A stretch of 52,779 bases of DNA, from positions 1-52,779 of the forward strand of contig JAGPVD010000016.1 of NCBI GenBank assembly GCA_018067145.1, given 5' to 3'. Shown here in pieces: positions 27,245 to 35,643 of this stretch. Origin of the DNA: Methyloceanibacter sp. Lineage in GTDB: Bacteria; Pseudomonadota; Alphaproteobacteria; Rhizobiales; Methyloligellaceae. A program made the position numbers and the translations under genes. Numbering within the stretch: position 1 is the stretch's first letter; each line of letters begins with the position of its first letter. Under the pieces are notes generated by a model, which searched no databases, was not told the DNA's origin, and saw nothing but the letters and a program-made list of their open reading frames with translations.

Positions 27245-27967
27245 ATGCGAGTCATGAAGATCCATCATTGGCTCGTTGTGGCCTCGGCGACCGCGCTCAG
27301 TACCTTGGCCCCGGTCTCCTTCGCCTATGCGGCAGGGGTCTCGCCCGGCTCGTGCGTCGACGACGCCATGATCGTGTTCGATGCCTCGGGCTCCATGTCC
27401 GGCAACGAGAAGCTCGGTATCGCCACGACCGTCACGCGGATTGACGAGGTGAGGGCGGCGCTGGGCAGGGTCTTGCCGGCTGCCGCGCGCTCTCGCCGGG
27501 TGGGACTCATCACCTATGGGCCGGGCCCCTACAATCAATGCAATGTGGAGATCAACCTGACGCCCGCGCCGAACGCCGCTAAACGCATCATGCAGGAGGT
27601 GGACGCGTTGATCCCTGCCGGCAAGACGCCGCTCACGTCAGCCGTGGAGCAGGCAGCCGACGTCCTCGATTTCCGGCGGAAGCCCGGTGTCATCGTCGTT
27701 TTGACAGACGGGGAGGAGACCTGCGGCGGGTCCCCATGCGATCTCGGCAAGCAGCTTCATGAGGCGGCCGAGCAGCTGATCGTCCACGTCATCGCCTATC
27801 AGGCGTCGCAGTTCAGATGGACGGGAGAGCAAAGCGTCCACGGCATCAAATGCCTAGCTGACGAGACTAACGGTCTCTACGTCACGGCCGATACGCAGGA
27901 AGAGCTTGTGGCGGCGTTCCAGGAAACCCTGAGCTGCCCCATGATCTCCAGCCGCGCTGTTCCGTAA
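27245..27967 (+). CDS. Secreted von Willebrand factor A domain protein
   Basis: This is a 240-residue exported protein. The signal peptide is WLVVASATALSTLAPVSFAYA. It is followed by a single VWA domain with a complete MIDAS: D46-A-S48-G-S50 in MIVFDASGSMSG, T131 in GKTPLTSAVEQ and D155 in VVLTDGEETCGG. Six cysteines in the mature part suggest disulfides for the periplasm. VWA domains bind metal-bridged protein partners; here the partner is unknown, and no MoxR-type ATPase is nearby. It lies 79 bases after the CarH-like gene on the same strand and may share its transcript. It converges with the atp operon. ATG 27245 is used; ATG 27254 would also fit. Confidence 0.88.
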   Translation: MRVMKIHHWLVVASATALSTLAPVSFAYAAGVSPGSCVDDAMIVFDASGSMSGNEKLGIATTVTRIDEVRAALGRVLPAAARSRRVGLITYGPGPYNQCNVEINLTPAPNAAKRIMQEVDALIPAGKTPLTSAVEQAADVLDFRRKPGVIVVLTDGEETCGGSPCDLGKQLHEAAEQLIVHVIAYQASQFRWTGEQSVHGIKCLADETNGLYVTADTQEELVAAFQETLSCPMISSRAVP

Positions 27968-27977
27968 AAGAGAAAAG

Positions 27978-28469
27978 CTAGTTGAGCTTGGTCTTGATCG
28001 CGTCGACGCCCTGTTTGACCAGCTTGTCCGCCGTCTCGGGCGTCAGCTTGTCGGCGATGACCGTCTGCGCGGCGGCAACGGCGGCATCCGCCGCGGCGGC
28101 ACGCACGTCGCGCAAGGCGTCGGACTCGGCGCGGCCGATCTTCTCCTCGGCGAGTTTCATGCGCCGCTCGAACTGCTCCTTCATGGAGCGGGAGGTCTCG
28201 GCGGCAAGCGTCTTGGCTTCCCGTGAGGCCTGGTCGATAATGGCCTGTGTTTCCTTGGCGGCGTTGCCTTGCTTGCGGCGGTAGTCGGCAAGCACCTTCT
28301 CTGCCTCTTCGCGCAAATGCTTCGCCTCGTCGATTTCCTTGGCGATGGCCTCGGAGCGGGCATCAAGCGCGGCAGCGATCTTCTTATGGGCACCGAGATA
28401 GAGAACGCCGACAACGAACAGGACGAAGGATACGGCGACCCAGAATTCCGGTGTGTTCAGGAAATCCAT
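27978..28469 (-). CDS. atpF: F0 ATP synthase subunit b
   Basis: This 163-residue peripheral-stalk subunit has one N-terminal helix (TPEFWVAVSFVLFVVGVLYLG) followed by a long charged coiled coil of Ala, Glu, Lys and Arg (KIAAALDARSEAIAKEIDEA and onward). With the preceding gene it gives the b plus b' heterodimer found in alphaproteobacteria, chloroplasts and cyanobacteria. It is the last gene of the F0 operon, 5 bases after the b' stop. The F1 genes (atpHAGDC) are not in the window; alphaproteobacteria usually keep them in a separate operon. Confidence 0.93.
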   Translation of the reverse strand: MDFLNTPEFWVAVSFVLFVVGVLYLGAHKKIAAALDARSEAIAKEIDEAKHLREEAEKVLADYRRKQGNAAKETQAIIDQASREAKTLAAETSRSMKEQFERRMKLAEEKIGRAESDALRDVRAAAADAAVAAAQTVIADKLTPETADKLVKQGVDAIKTKLN

Positions 28470-28474
28470 TGCCT

Positions 28475-28960
28475 CTAAGCCTTCCGAGCCGCGTTCACGG
28501 CGTTTTCGATGTCGCCCTTGGCGGGCGCCGTGCCGATCAGGGCGCGCACGATATCGGAAGCGACGTCGACCGCAACCGCGCTCACCTCTTTCATGGCCGA
28601 AGCCTTGGCCTTTTCGATGCGCGCTTCCGCCTCCGCGCTTCTAGCGGCAAGCTCTTTCTCAAGCTTCGCTCGCTCGGCCGCAATCTCTTTTTTGAGCTTA
28701 GCCCGGCCCTCGTCGATGATGGCGTGAGCCTTCTGCTTCGCCTCGGCCAAAGCCTGCTCATAGGCGGCAATCGCCTCTTCCGTCTCCCGCCGCAGCTTGT
28801 CGGCCGAGGCGAGATCGCTGGCGATATGAGCCGCACGCTTATCGATTACGGCACCGATGCGCGGCAGCGCTACAAACACCATCAGCAAATAGAGAATGCC
28901 GAAGGTGAGGAGAAGCCAAATGAGCTGAGGAGCCCAATCGAGCGGATTGAGTTGCGGCAT
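28475..28960 (-). CDS. atpG: F0 ATP synthase subunit b'
   Basis: This is a 161-residue b-type subunit. One N-terminal helix (APQLIWLLLTFGILYLLMVFVALPRIG, whose end is the conserved LPRIGAVIDKRAAHI block) is followed by a coiled coil through residue 150. The position directly after the c-subunit gene, before the second b gene, is that of b' in alphaproteobacteria. It forms the peripheral stalk with subunit b, holding F1 to subunit a. The naming of b' varies (atpG, atpF2, atpX); atpG is used here in the purple-bacterial sense and not for the gamma subunit. Confidence 0.9.
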   Translation of the reverse strand: MPQLNPLDWAPQLIWLLLTFGILYLLMVFVALPRIGAVIDKRAAHIASDLASADKLRRETEEAIAAYEQALAEAKQKAHAIIDEGRAKLKKEIAAERAKLEKELAARSAEAEARIEKAKASAMKEVSAVAVDVASDIVRALIGTAPAKGDIENAVNAARKA

Positions 28961-28996
28961 GGTCGCGTCCTTTTCAGCAGAGCCTAATGGCTCAGA

Positions 28997-29224
28997 CTAG
29001 AACACGAACAGGATGATCAGCGCGACCACGAGGCCGAAAAGGCCGGTGGCTTCGGCGAGAGCAAAGCCCAGCAGCAGGTTGGCGAACTGCGAAGGCGCCG
29101 CGGAAGGGTTGCGAAGCGCCCCTTGCAAATAGCTGCCGAAGATCGTGCCGATGCCGATGCCGGCGCCGACGAGTGCGATCGAGGCAAGTCCTGCGCCGAT
29201 CAATTTTGCTGCTTCTGCTTCCAT
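28997..29224 (-). CDS. atpE: F0 ATP synthase subunit c
   Basis: This is a 75-residue hairpin of two helices forming the rotor ring. The first helix is [20 protein letters not shown], the polar loop is [19 protein letters not shown], and the second helix carries the ion-binding carboxylate in [20 protein letters not shown]. The site has no extra sodium-binding pattern that I can see, so it is a proton-type ring. It sits between atpB and the b' gene, with 52 bases to atpB and 36 to b'. Confidence 0.97.
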   Translation of the reverse strand: MEAEAAKLIGAGLASIALVGAGIGIGTIFGSYLQGALRNPSAAPSQFANLLLGFALAEATGLFGLVVALIILFVF

Positions 29225-29276
29225 CGATTTTCTCCCGTGAGAATGAAGTCCAATGACAAAAATTAGAGGCTAGCGC

Positions 29277-30065
29277 TCAGTGCATGTGGAGCGCGTCGTT
29301 GAGGTAAATGCAGGTCAGAATGGCGAACACATAGGCCTGGAGGAACGCCACTAGCAGTTCCAGCCCCGTGAATGCGACCATGAACGCAAGTGCCGCCCAA
29401 CCGCCGAGCAGCCCGAGGGCCACAACAAATGAGCCGAACACTTTCAGCATGGTGTGGCCGGCCATCATGTTGGCGAACAACCGCACCGAGAGGCTGATGG
29501 GGCGCGTGAGATAAGAGATCACTTCGATCACCACCAGCAGCGGCAGCATGATGAATGGCACGCCGGACGGTACGAAGAATTTCAGGAACTTGATGCCGTG
29601 CTTCCAGAATCCGATCAGCGTCACGCCGATAAAGATGAACGCGGCGAGCCCGAAGGTGACGATGATGTGGCTCGTCACGGTGAACGAGTAGGGCACCATG
29701 CCAAGCATGTTGAGCGCCAGGACGAACATGAACAGCGTGAAGATGAAGGGAAAATATTTCATCCCGTCGGTGCCCACATTGTCGCGCACCATGTTGGCCA
29801 CGAACTCGTAGGATACTTCAGCCACCGACTGCAGGCGCCCGGGGACAAGTGCGCGCCGGCGCATGGCGATCAATGTGAAAAGTGTGATGAGGACGGCGGC
29901 GATCACCATGAACAGGCCGGAATTGGTGAACGAAGCGTCGACACCAAACACGTCAAGTTCGACGAGGCGCTTGATCTCAAACTGATGCATGGGATCGGGC
30001 AGGCCAGTGCCGCCACCCCCGTGTTGTCCTGCTTCTTCTAAGCCGTGAGCATCAGTCACTGTCAT
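29277..30065 (-). CDS. atpB: F0 ATP synthase subunit a
   Basis: This 262-residue membrane subunit provides the two proton half-channels. The essential arginine lies in LTRPISLSVRLFANMMAGH near residue 180, and conserved FTGLELLVAFLQAYVFAILT near 230 ends the protein. The N-terminus has a 25-residue glycine- and histidine-rich extension before the usual MHQFEIKRLV start. ATG 30065 is favoured because AGGGGC lies 3 bases before it and atpI ends 6 bases upstream; an internal start at the MHQFEIK methionine cannot be excluded. Confidence 0.96.
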   Translation of the reverse strand: MTVTDAHGLEEAGQHGGGGTGLPDPMHQFEIKRLVELDVFGVDASFTNSGLFMVIAAVLITLFTLIAMRRRALVPGRLQSVAEVSYEFVANMVRDNVGTDGMKYFPFIFTLFMFVLALNMLGMVPYSFTVTSHIIVTFGLAAFIFIGVTLIGFWKHGIKFLKFFVPSGVPFIMLPLLVVIEVISYLTRPISLSVRLFANMMAGHTMLKVFGSFVVALGLLGGWAALAFMVAFTGLELLVAFLQAYVFAILTCIYLNDALHMH

Positions 30066-30071
30066 GCGCCC

Positions 30072-30464
30072 CTAATCATCATCATCGTCATCGTCTATCG
30101 CATCGCGCAGGTGCTGCCCCGGTAACGGTTCGCCCTGCATGGATTTGGCCGTCCGCACCACGTTCATGATCCCGGCAGTTGCCCCCAAGATCAGGAACAC
30201 CACCATCAGGAACGGGGCTGTGCCGAACAGCTGGTCAAGCGCCCAGCCGATGAACCCCCCTATCGCTACCCCCGCGACCATTTCGGTCGAGAGCCTGAGA
30301 GCCTGGCCCATCGCCTTGCTGCGCGCTTCAGGCTCCTCGGGCGGCGGCTCGCGCCGGCCTTGGACCTTGACGAGTTTGCCCTCGAGAGCGTCAAGCCGCT
30401 GCCGAATACTCTCTGTGTCGCGGCCGCCTGCTCGGCGTCCGGACTGGTTTTCGGCTCCGGCCAT
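30072..30464 (-). CDS. atpI: F0F1 ATP synthase assembly protein I
   Basis: This 130-residue protein heads the F0 operon. An N-terminal soluble charged region (about 1-55, with ESIRQRLDALEGKLVKVQGR) is followed by two hydrophobic segments, VAGVAIGGFIGWALDQLFGT (about 63-84) and FLMVVFLILGATAGIMNVVR (about 85-104). The AtpI/Gct domain motif GWALDQLFGTAPFL is clear. AtpI acts as a chaperone in c-ring assembly. The tail is unusual: it ends in DAIDDDDDDD, with seven consecutive aspartates. Upstream lies the operon promoter described separately; a hairpin (GGGACC pairing GGTCCT, near 30492-30508) lies in the leader. Confidence 0.93.
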   Translation of the reverse strand: MAGAENQSGRRAGGRDTESIRQRLDALEGKLVKVQGRREPPPEEPEARSKAMGQALRLSTEMVAGVAIGGFIGWALDQLFGTAPFLMVVFLILGATAGIMNVVRTAKSMQGEPLPGQHLRDAIDDDDDDD

Positions 30465-30523
30465 TGGCGCTGCTCAATTCCGGGAGAGCCCTAAGGACCG
30501 GTTGGTCCCTAAGCTTGGCGCGC

Positions 30524-30551
30524 ACTTTAGTTTGGGATTTGGGCCTGTCAA
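30524..30551 (-). promoter_or_regulatory. Promoter of the F0 ATP synthase operon
   Basis: On the minus strand TTGACA (30551-30546), a perfect -35 box, is followed 16 bases later by TAAAGT (30529-30524). A start near 30517 gives a leader of about 53 bases before atpI ATG 30464. The leader contains a small hairpin near 30492-30508. No competing open frame covers this region. Confidence 0.55.
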
Positions 30552-30600
30552 GGAAGTCACGGCGACGCAGGGGGCACCCCAAATTGACTGAAATACGCCT

Positions 30601-33600
30601 TTAGCTCGCATCGCGCAGACGTGCGGCCGTCTCCAGATCCACCGATACGAGCTGACTCACCCCGCGTTCCGACATGGTGACCCCAAATAGGCGGCTCATT
30701 CGCGACATAGTGAGCGGGTGGTGGGTGATAATCAGGAAGCGCGTGTCGGTCTCCTTGGACATTTCCTCCATCAAACGGCAGAAACGGTCCACATTGGCGT
30801 CGTCGAGCGGTGCATCCACCTCATCGAGCACGCATATGGGCGAGGGATTGGTCAGGAACACAGCGAAAATCAGCGCCATGGCGGTCAAAGCCTGCTCGCC
30901 GCCCGACAATAGGCTTAAGATCTGCGTCCGTTTGCCAGGCGGGCAAGCGAGGATTTCGAGGCCCGATTCCAGCGGATCGTCCGAATCGACGAGCTTTAGT
31001 TCGGCGGAGCCACCGCCGAACAGCGTCTTGAATAGCCGCCCGAAATGCTCGTTGACCGTATCGAAGGCTTCCAGCAGGCGTTTGCGGCCCTCGCGGTTCA
31101 GATTGGAGATGCCCTGGCGCAGACGGGCAATGGCCTCTTCGACGTCGGCCTTCTCGCGCTCCATATCCTCAAGCTGGGAGGACAGCTCCACCTCTTCCTG
31201 TTCGGCCCGGAGATTGACGCCGCCGAGCCGCTCGCGGTCGGCCTTGAGCTTGGCCAGGCCTGCTTCGACATCGATCAGCTCGGGTAGCTCCGCGCTTTCT
31301 TTCAACTCGGCACGGGCCAGACATTCCTCTGGCGCGCAGTCGAGCTGCTCGCGAATGACATGGGCCGTCTCGGCACGGCGTTCACGCGCAGCTTCGAGGC
31401 GTGCCTCACAAGCGGCGCGGGTCTCGCGGGCTTCGGCAAGCTGCTCCTGTACCGCGCGCAAGGCCTTGTCCTGAACTTTCAGAGCGGTCTCGGCCACGGC
31501 GAGATCGTCAGCGGCCTTGGCGCGCTCGCGTTCGGCCTCGGCGATGGTGTCGAGCAGCTTGCCTCGCCGTTCATCAATTTCGGCGGGGAGGTTGGCCAAC
31601 GCTTCGAGGTCGGAGCTGGTTTCCTGTTTACGGGCGCTCAGCGTTTCGATCTGTTCGCGCGCATTGCCAATGCGTTTCTGCCAAAGTTCTTCCTCGGCGG
31701 TGATGGCTTCAATGCGTTCCTGCCTCAGGCGCACTTCGCGCTCAAAACCTTCGAGCGCGGCTTCGGCGCGGGCAGCGCCTGACCGTGCCGTCCCGGCTTC
31801 TTGTTGTGCGGTCTCAAGCGCGGCTTCGAGGCCGGCGAGGGACGCCAGCCCCAGCAGCGCCTCATCGGCGCGGGCGTTCTGCTCGGTTGCTTCGTCGCGT
31901 GCAGCCTTGGTGCGGTTCAGCGCCTCAGCCAGTGCGCCAAGCTGCTTGCTGTTGGCTTGGACCTCTTGCTCGGCCACCGCGATTTGATCGCGCAGCTGGT
32001 TGAGCTCGGCATGGGTGTCCCTGGCCTGCTGACGCAGCGCCTTGGTGGCGAGCGTTGCGGCCTCGGCCTTGCTCACCGCCGCGACGAATGCGGCTTCGCT
32101 GGAGGTCTCGTTCGTCTCGGCATCTTCCCGATTGTCCTTCAGCGCTTCGAGCCGGCTCCGCTCCACGAGGCGGGCTCCAGCGGCGCTTTCCGTGCCGGCC
32201 TGGACGCTATAACCATCCCAGCGCCATAGATCGCCATCCTTGGAAACCAGGCGCTGACCGGGCTTCAGGGTCTTCTGCATCTCCCGGCCTTCAGCGTCAT
32301 CCACCACGCCGATCTGAGCCAAGCGGCGCTTAAGTGCTTCTGGTGCCGTGATAAATTGGCTGAGCGGGGTCGCTCCACTAGGCAGGGCGGGGTCGGCAGC
32401 GCCGTCCGTTGTCCTCGACCAGTGGGCGGGCGCTGTCTCTTCGCCGGCAGCATCGAGATCGTCTCCGAGAGCCGCGCCAAGCGCCTGCTCATAACCGGCC
32501 TCGATTCGCACCTGCTCGACGATGGGCGACCAGTCATGGGTCGGCGCCAACAATTTTATAAGTGTCGCGAGTTCGGTCTCTAACTCTTGGCGCGCTAGCT
32601 TGGCGGATGCCGCCAGGGACCGCAGGCGCGCTTCCTCGGCGCGGGCATGCTCTTCGTCTGCCTCCGCCGTAGCCAGGGCGGTTTCGGTTTCCTCCATGAC
32701 CGTGGAGAGACGCGCGATCTCGGCCTTAAGCTCAACGAGCTTGGTGGCTCCGCCGGTCTCGGTCTCAAGCGCAGCAAGCTCGTTGCCGATGTCGTCCGAC
32801 TGGGCCTCAAGCTTGACGATGCGCCCGGCAATTGTCGTCTTCTCGTTGTCGAGACGCCCGCGCTCCGCCCTTGCCTCGGCAAGCACGGTGGTCGCTTCGC
32901 GCAGCACGCCTTCCGCCATGCCGAGCGCTGCTGTCGCTTTGCCCGCGGCCTCGCGGAGCTGTGGCTCTTCCTGGTCGCGGGAGCTCGCTACAACGAGCCT
33001 GCGGCTTTCCTCGCCGAGTCCTCGCAACATGTCTTCGGCCTCGGCGATATGTTCTTCCTCGCGCGCGAGATCGCGCGATGCCTGGGCTAGACGTGTCTCA
33101 AGCTCAGCCTGACGGGCCTTGGCACGCGCCTCTTCGCGCTCAAGCGCATCGCGCTCGACGCTTAGACGATGCAGCACCGCCGCACGCTGAGCTTCCTCGT
33201 CGCGCAAAGGCTGGAGCTGTTCGGTGGCTTCGGCCTGCTCGCGAAGGGCCTCACCCTCCGACTTAGTCTTTTCCGCCACGGCCGAGAGGGCCTCCTGAAA
33301 GGCCATCTCGTCTGCCTCGACCTGCGCGCAGGCTGAGGTCCATTGCAGGTGGTATTGCAGGGCTTCCATCGCCTGAATCTTGCCGGAAATTTCCCGGTAG
33401 CGCTGGGCTTGGCGCGCCTGACGGCGCATGGCCTGCAATTGCGAAGTGATCTGGCCAATCAGGTCGGCGAGCCGGGCCAGATTGGTTTCCGTCGCCTTCA
33501 GCCGAAGTTCCGCCTCATGGCGGCGGCTGTGGAGGCCGGCAATGCCCGCAGCGTCTTCGAGCACGCGGCGGCGCTCCTGCGGCGGGGCGTTGACGATCTC

Positions 33601-34050
33601 GCCGATGCGGCCCTGGCGCACCAGCGCCGGCGACCGTGCGCCGGTCGATGCATCTTCAAATAGAAGTCGGATGTCGCGGGCGCGTGCATCCTTGCCGTTG
33701 ACCCTATAGGCCGAACCGGCTTCGCGCTCGATGCGCCGCGTCACTTCGAGCACGTCGGCATCGTTGAATTCTGCGGGGGCTGTCCGCGCGCTATTGTCGA
33801 CGAATAGCGTGACCTCGGCTGTGTTGCGTCCAGGCCGGCCCTCGGAACCAGCAAAGATCACGTCGTCCATCGCCGCGCCGCGCATGCTCTTATAAGACGT
33901 TTCGCCCATGGCCCAGCGCAGCGCTTCGAGCAGATTGGACTTGCCGCAACCGTTCGGGCCGACAACACCGGTCAGGCCGGACCCGACCACGAGTTCGGTG
34001 GGTTCCACGAAGGATTTGAACCCAAGGAGGCGGAGTCTGTTGATCTTCAC
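30601..34050 (-). CDS. smc: Chromosome segregation protein SMC
   Basis: This 1149-residue ATPase is the core of the condensin-like complex. The N-terminal head starts MKINRLRLLGFKSFVEPTEL and has the Walker A GPNGCGKSNLLEAL (about 32-45). A long coiled coil, about 165-500, leads to a hinge (about 505-665), followed by the returning coiled coil (about 665-985). The C-terminal head has the ABC signature LLSGGEQALTAMAL (about 1063) and Walker B CVLDEVDAPLDDANV (about 1088). It forms DNA loops with ScpA and ScpB, which are not encoded here. It follows two DsbA-like genes, and mutY lies nearby, a common alphaproteobacterial neighbourhood. Confidence 0.97.
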   Translation of the reverse strand: MKINRLRLLGFKSFVEPTELVVGSGLTGVVGPNGCGKSNLLEALRWAMGETSYKSMRGAAMDDVIFAGSEGRPGRNTAEVTLFVDNSARTAPAEFNDADVLEVTRRIEREAGSAYRVNGKDARARDIRLLFEDASTGARSPALVRQGRIGEIVNAPPQERRRVLEDAAGIAGLHSRRHEAELRLKATETNLARLADLIGQITSQLQAMRRQARQAQRYREISGKIQAMEALQYHLQWTSACAQVEADEMAFQEALSAVAEKTKSEGEALREQAEATEQLQPLRDEEAQRAAVLHRLSVERDALEREEARAKARQAELETRLAQASRDLAREEEHIAEAEDMLRGLGEESRRLVVASSRDQEEPQLREAAGKATAALGMAEGVLREATTVLAEARAERGRLDNEKTTIAGRIVKLEAQSDDIGNELAALETETGGATKLVELKAEIARLSTVMEETETALATAEADEEHARAEEARLRSLAASAKLARQELETELATLIKLLAPTHDWSPIVEQVRIEAGYEQALGAALGDDLDAAGEETAPAHWSRTTDGAADPALPSGATPLSQFITAPEALKRRLAQIGVVDDAEGREMQKTLKPGQRLVSKDGDLWRWDGYSVQAGTESAAGARLVERSRLEALKDNREDAETNETSSEAAFVAAVSKAEAATLATKALRQQARDTHAELNQLRDQIAVAEQEVQANSKQLGALAEALNRTKAARDEATEQNARADEALLGLASLAGLEAALETAQQEAGTARSGAARAEAALEGFEREVRLRQERIEAITAEEELWQKRIGNAREQIETLSARKQETSSDLEALANLPAEIDERRGKLLDTIAEAERERAKAADDLAVAETALKVQDKALRAVQEQLAEARETRAACEARLEAARERRAETAHVIREQLDCAPEECLARAELKESAELPELIDVEAGLAKLKADRERLGGVNLRAEQEEVELSSQLEDMEREKADVEEAIARLRQGISNLNREGRKRLLEAFDTVNEHFGRLFKTLFGGGSAELKLVDSDDPLESGLEILACPPGKRTQILSLLSGGEQALTAMALIFAVFLTNPSPICVLDEVDAPLDDANVDRFCRLMEEMSKETDTRFLIITHHPLTMSRMSRLFGVTMSERGVSQLVSVDLETAARLRDAS

Positions 34051-34151
34051 GTTCGGGCGATCCTCAAATCGAGTTAGCGACGCGCGCAGCTAGGACGCGA
34101 CTTCTACACTGGAACTTGGCAGTGATTCGACTTGGTGAGCAACGGGTGAGC

Positions 34152-34793
34152 TCAAGACGCCTGGGGATCGATCATGGCTTTGATCTGATCGAAGGAGACA
34201 GCACCCTGGGCCTTTTGGCCATTGATAAACAGGGTGGGCGTGCCGATCACGCCATATTTGCGCCCCCGCTGCTTCACCTCTTTAATTCCATCGATAATGC
34301 TTTGATTCGCCAAGCACTTGTCAAATTCCGTACGGCTCAGTCCACTGGATTTTGCCACAGCATAAATCTTGTCCAGGCGGACGTCCTGGCTCACCCATTG
34401 GCCCTGGCGGGATAGATATGCCTCGGTGAGGCCGAGATATTTGTTCTTGGGGACACAGCGCGTGGCGATCGCGGCGTTGCCCGCCGACCGCCCGATCGGG
34501 AATTCCCGGATGATGTAGTGCACCTTGCCGGTGTCGATGTATTGGCGCTTCACCTTGGGAAACACGTTCCGGTGGTAATTGCGGCAATGGGGGCAGGTGA
34601 GTGAGGCGTACTCTATGATGGTGACCGGGGCATTGCGGCTGCCATATTCGCGCTCACCGAGCGGTCCTGGCTCCAGCATTTGCTCCTTTAGCGGAATGGC
34701 GGTGTCGGCAGGACCTGTCGCGCCGCCGCAGGCCGAGAGGCCAAGCGCGGCAGCGATCAGAACGACTGCGGATACTCTTCCAAACACCATCAA
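34152..34793 (-). CDS. DsbA family thiol oxidoreductase lipoprotein (first of two)
   Basis: This 213-residue protein has a signal ending in the lipobox LSAC (C22), so it is probably a lipoprotein. The thioredoxin-like domain carries the redox pair CPHC in YASLTCPHCRNYH and the cis-proline segment GTPTLFING near the C-terminus. A long helical insert (about 105-165) is typical of DsbA/BdbD proteins. It should oxidise or isomerise cysteines in exported proteins. It lies 9 bases downstream of the second DsbA gene on the same strand; the two proteins share the same layout and IDTGKVxxxxREFP block, so they are paralogues. smc lies downstream after about 100 bases. Confidence 0.92.
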   Translation of the reverse strand: MMVFGRVSAVVLIAAALGLSACGGATGPADTAIPLKEQMLEPGPLGEREYGSRNAPVTIIEYASLTCPHCRNYHRNVFPKVKRQYIDTGKVHYIIREFPIGRSAGNAAIATRCVPKNKYLGLTEAYLSRQGQWVSQDVRLDKIYAVAKSSGLSRTEFDKCLANQSIIDGIKEVKQRGRKYGVIGTPTLFINGQKAQGAVSFDQIKAMIDPQAS

Positions 34794-34802
34794 GCGTGCA
34801 GC

Positions 34803-35537
34803 CTAGTCGTTTGGCGACGTCTCGACGCCACTGCCCTCGATTGCGGCGTCGAAGTCCTTGATATCAAGGCCTTTCATCCGCTTGCCGTTGACGAAGAAGC
34901 TCGGGGTGGAATCGACGCCGTATTCTTCGTGGCCCCGCTTGCGCACTTCGACGATCTTGTCGAACAGCTCCTGGTCCGCCATGCACTTGTCGTATGACTC
35001 CTGCGAAAAGCCTGCCTGCTTCGCGATGCGCGAAAGCTTCTGCTTGCCGTCTTCGCCAGGCACAGCCCAGGTCTTCTGGGTCTCGAACATGCCGCCGACC
35101 ATCGGGTAATAGCGGTCGTCTCCGGCGCAACGCGCCAGCATGAAGGCCGCCACGGCCAGTCCATCCAAGGGAAATTCGCGCAAGACGAACTGAACCTTGC
35201 CGGTGTCGATATATTTCTCTTTCAGTTCCGGAAACACGTCGTTGTGGAACCGGGCGCAGTGGCCGCATGTCATCGAGGCATACTCGACGATGGTGATCGG
35301 AGCGTCGTCGTCGCCGATCATGATGTCTTTCAGGGGGCCGGACTCCATCAGCGCGGCGGTGCCGGGGTTTCCGTCGGCCGCTCTGGACCCGGTGGCGCCA
35401 TCGGCGCCGAAATAGATGAAACCGGCAATGGCCGCCATGGCCGCCATGGCACCGGCGATATATATGCCAGTCTTGTTCTTGCCGGCTGAGGCTTCGTCGG
35501 TTGAGGCTTCGGTCGGCTTTTTCTTAGGTTTGGCCAC
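34803..35537 (-). CDS. DsbA family thiol oxidoreductase (second of two)
   Basis: This is a 244-residue protein with a cytoplasmic N-tail (KPKKKPTEASTDEASAG), one membrane anchor (IYIAGAMAAMAAIAGFIYFG) and a periplasmic thioredoxin fold with the redox pair CGHC in YASMTCGHCARFH and cis-proline STPSFFVNGK. The CGHC dipeptide differs from the CPHC of its neighbour and suggests a different redox potential. GTG 35537 is chosen because GGAG lies 8 bases upstream; GTG 35543 is the alternative. The DUF721 gene is next upstream on the same strand. It is a Com1-like/BdbD-type protein, not classical soluble DsbA. Confidence 0.92.
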   Translation of the reverse strand: MAKPKKKPTEASTDEASAGKNKTGIYIAGAMAAMAAIAGFIYFGADGATGSRAADGNPGTAALMESGPLKDIMIGDDDAPITIVEYASMTCGHCARFHNDVFPELKEKYIDTGKVQFVLREFPLDGLAVAAFMLARCAGDDRYYPMVGGMFETQKTWAVPGEDGKQKLSRIAKQAGFSQESYDKCMADQELFDKIVEVRKRGHEEYGVDSTPSFFVNGKRMKGLDIKDFDAAIEGSGVETSPND

Positions 35538-35643
35538 GATCACTACTCCGGCTGAAACTTGCTACGATGCCCTGTGGGCGCTTGGCGCGCCTACAATCGT
35601 TGAAAGACCCATATCGGGCAAGGGCGAGAAGAAGTCTAGCGCC

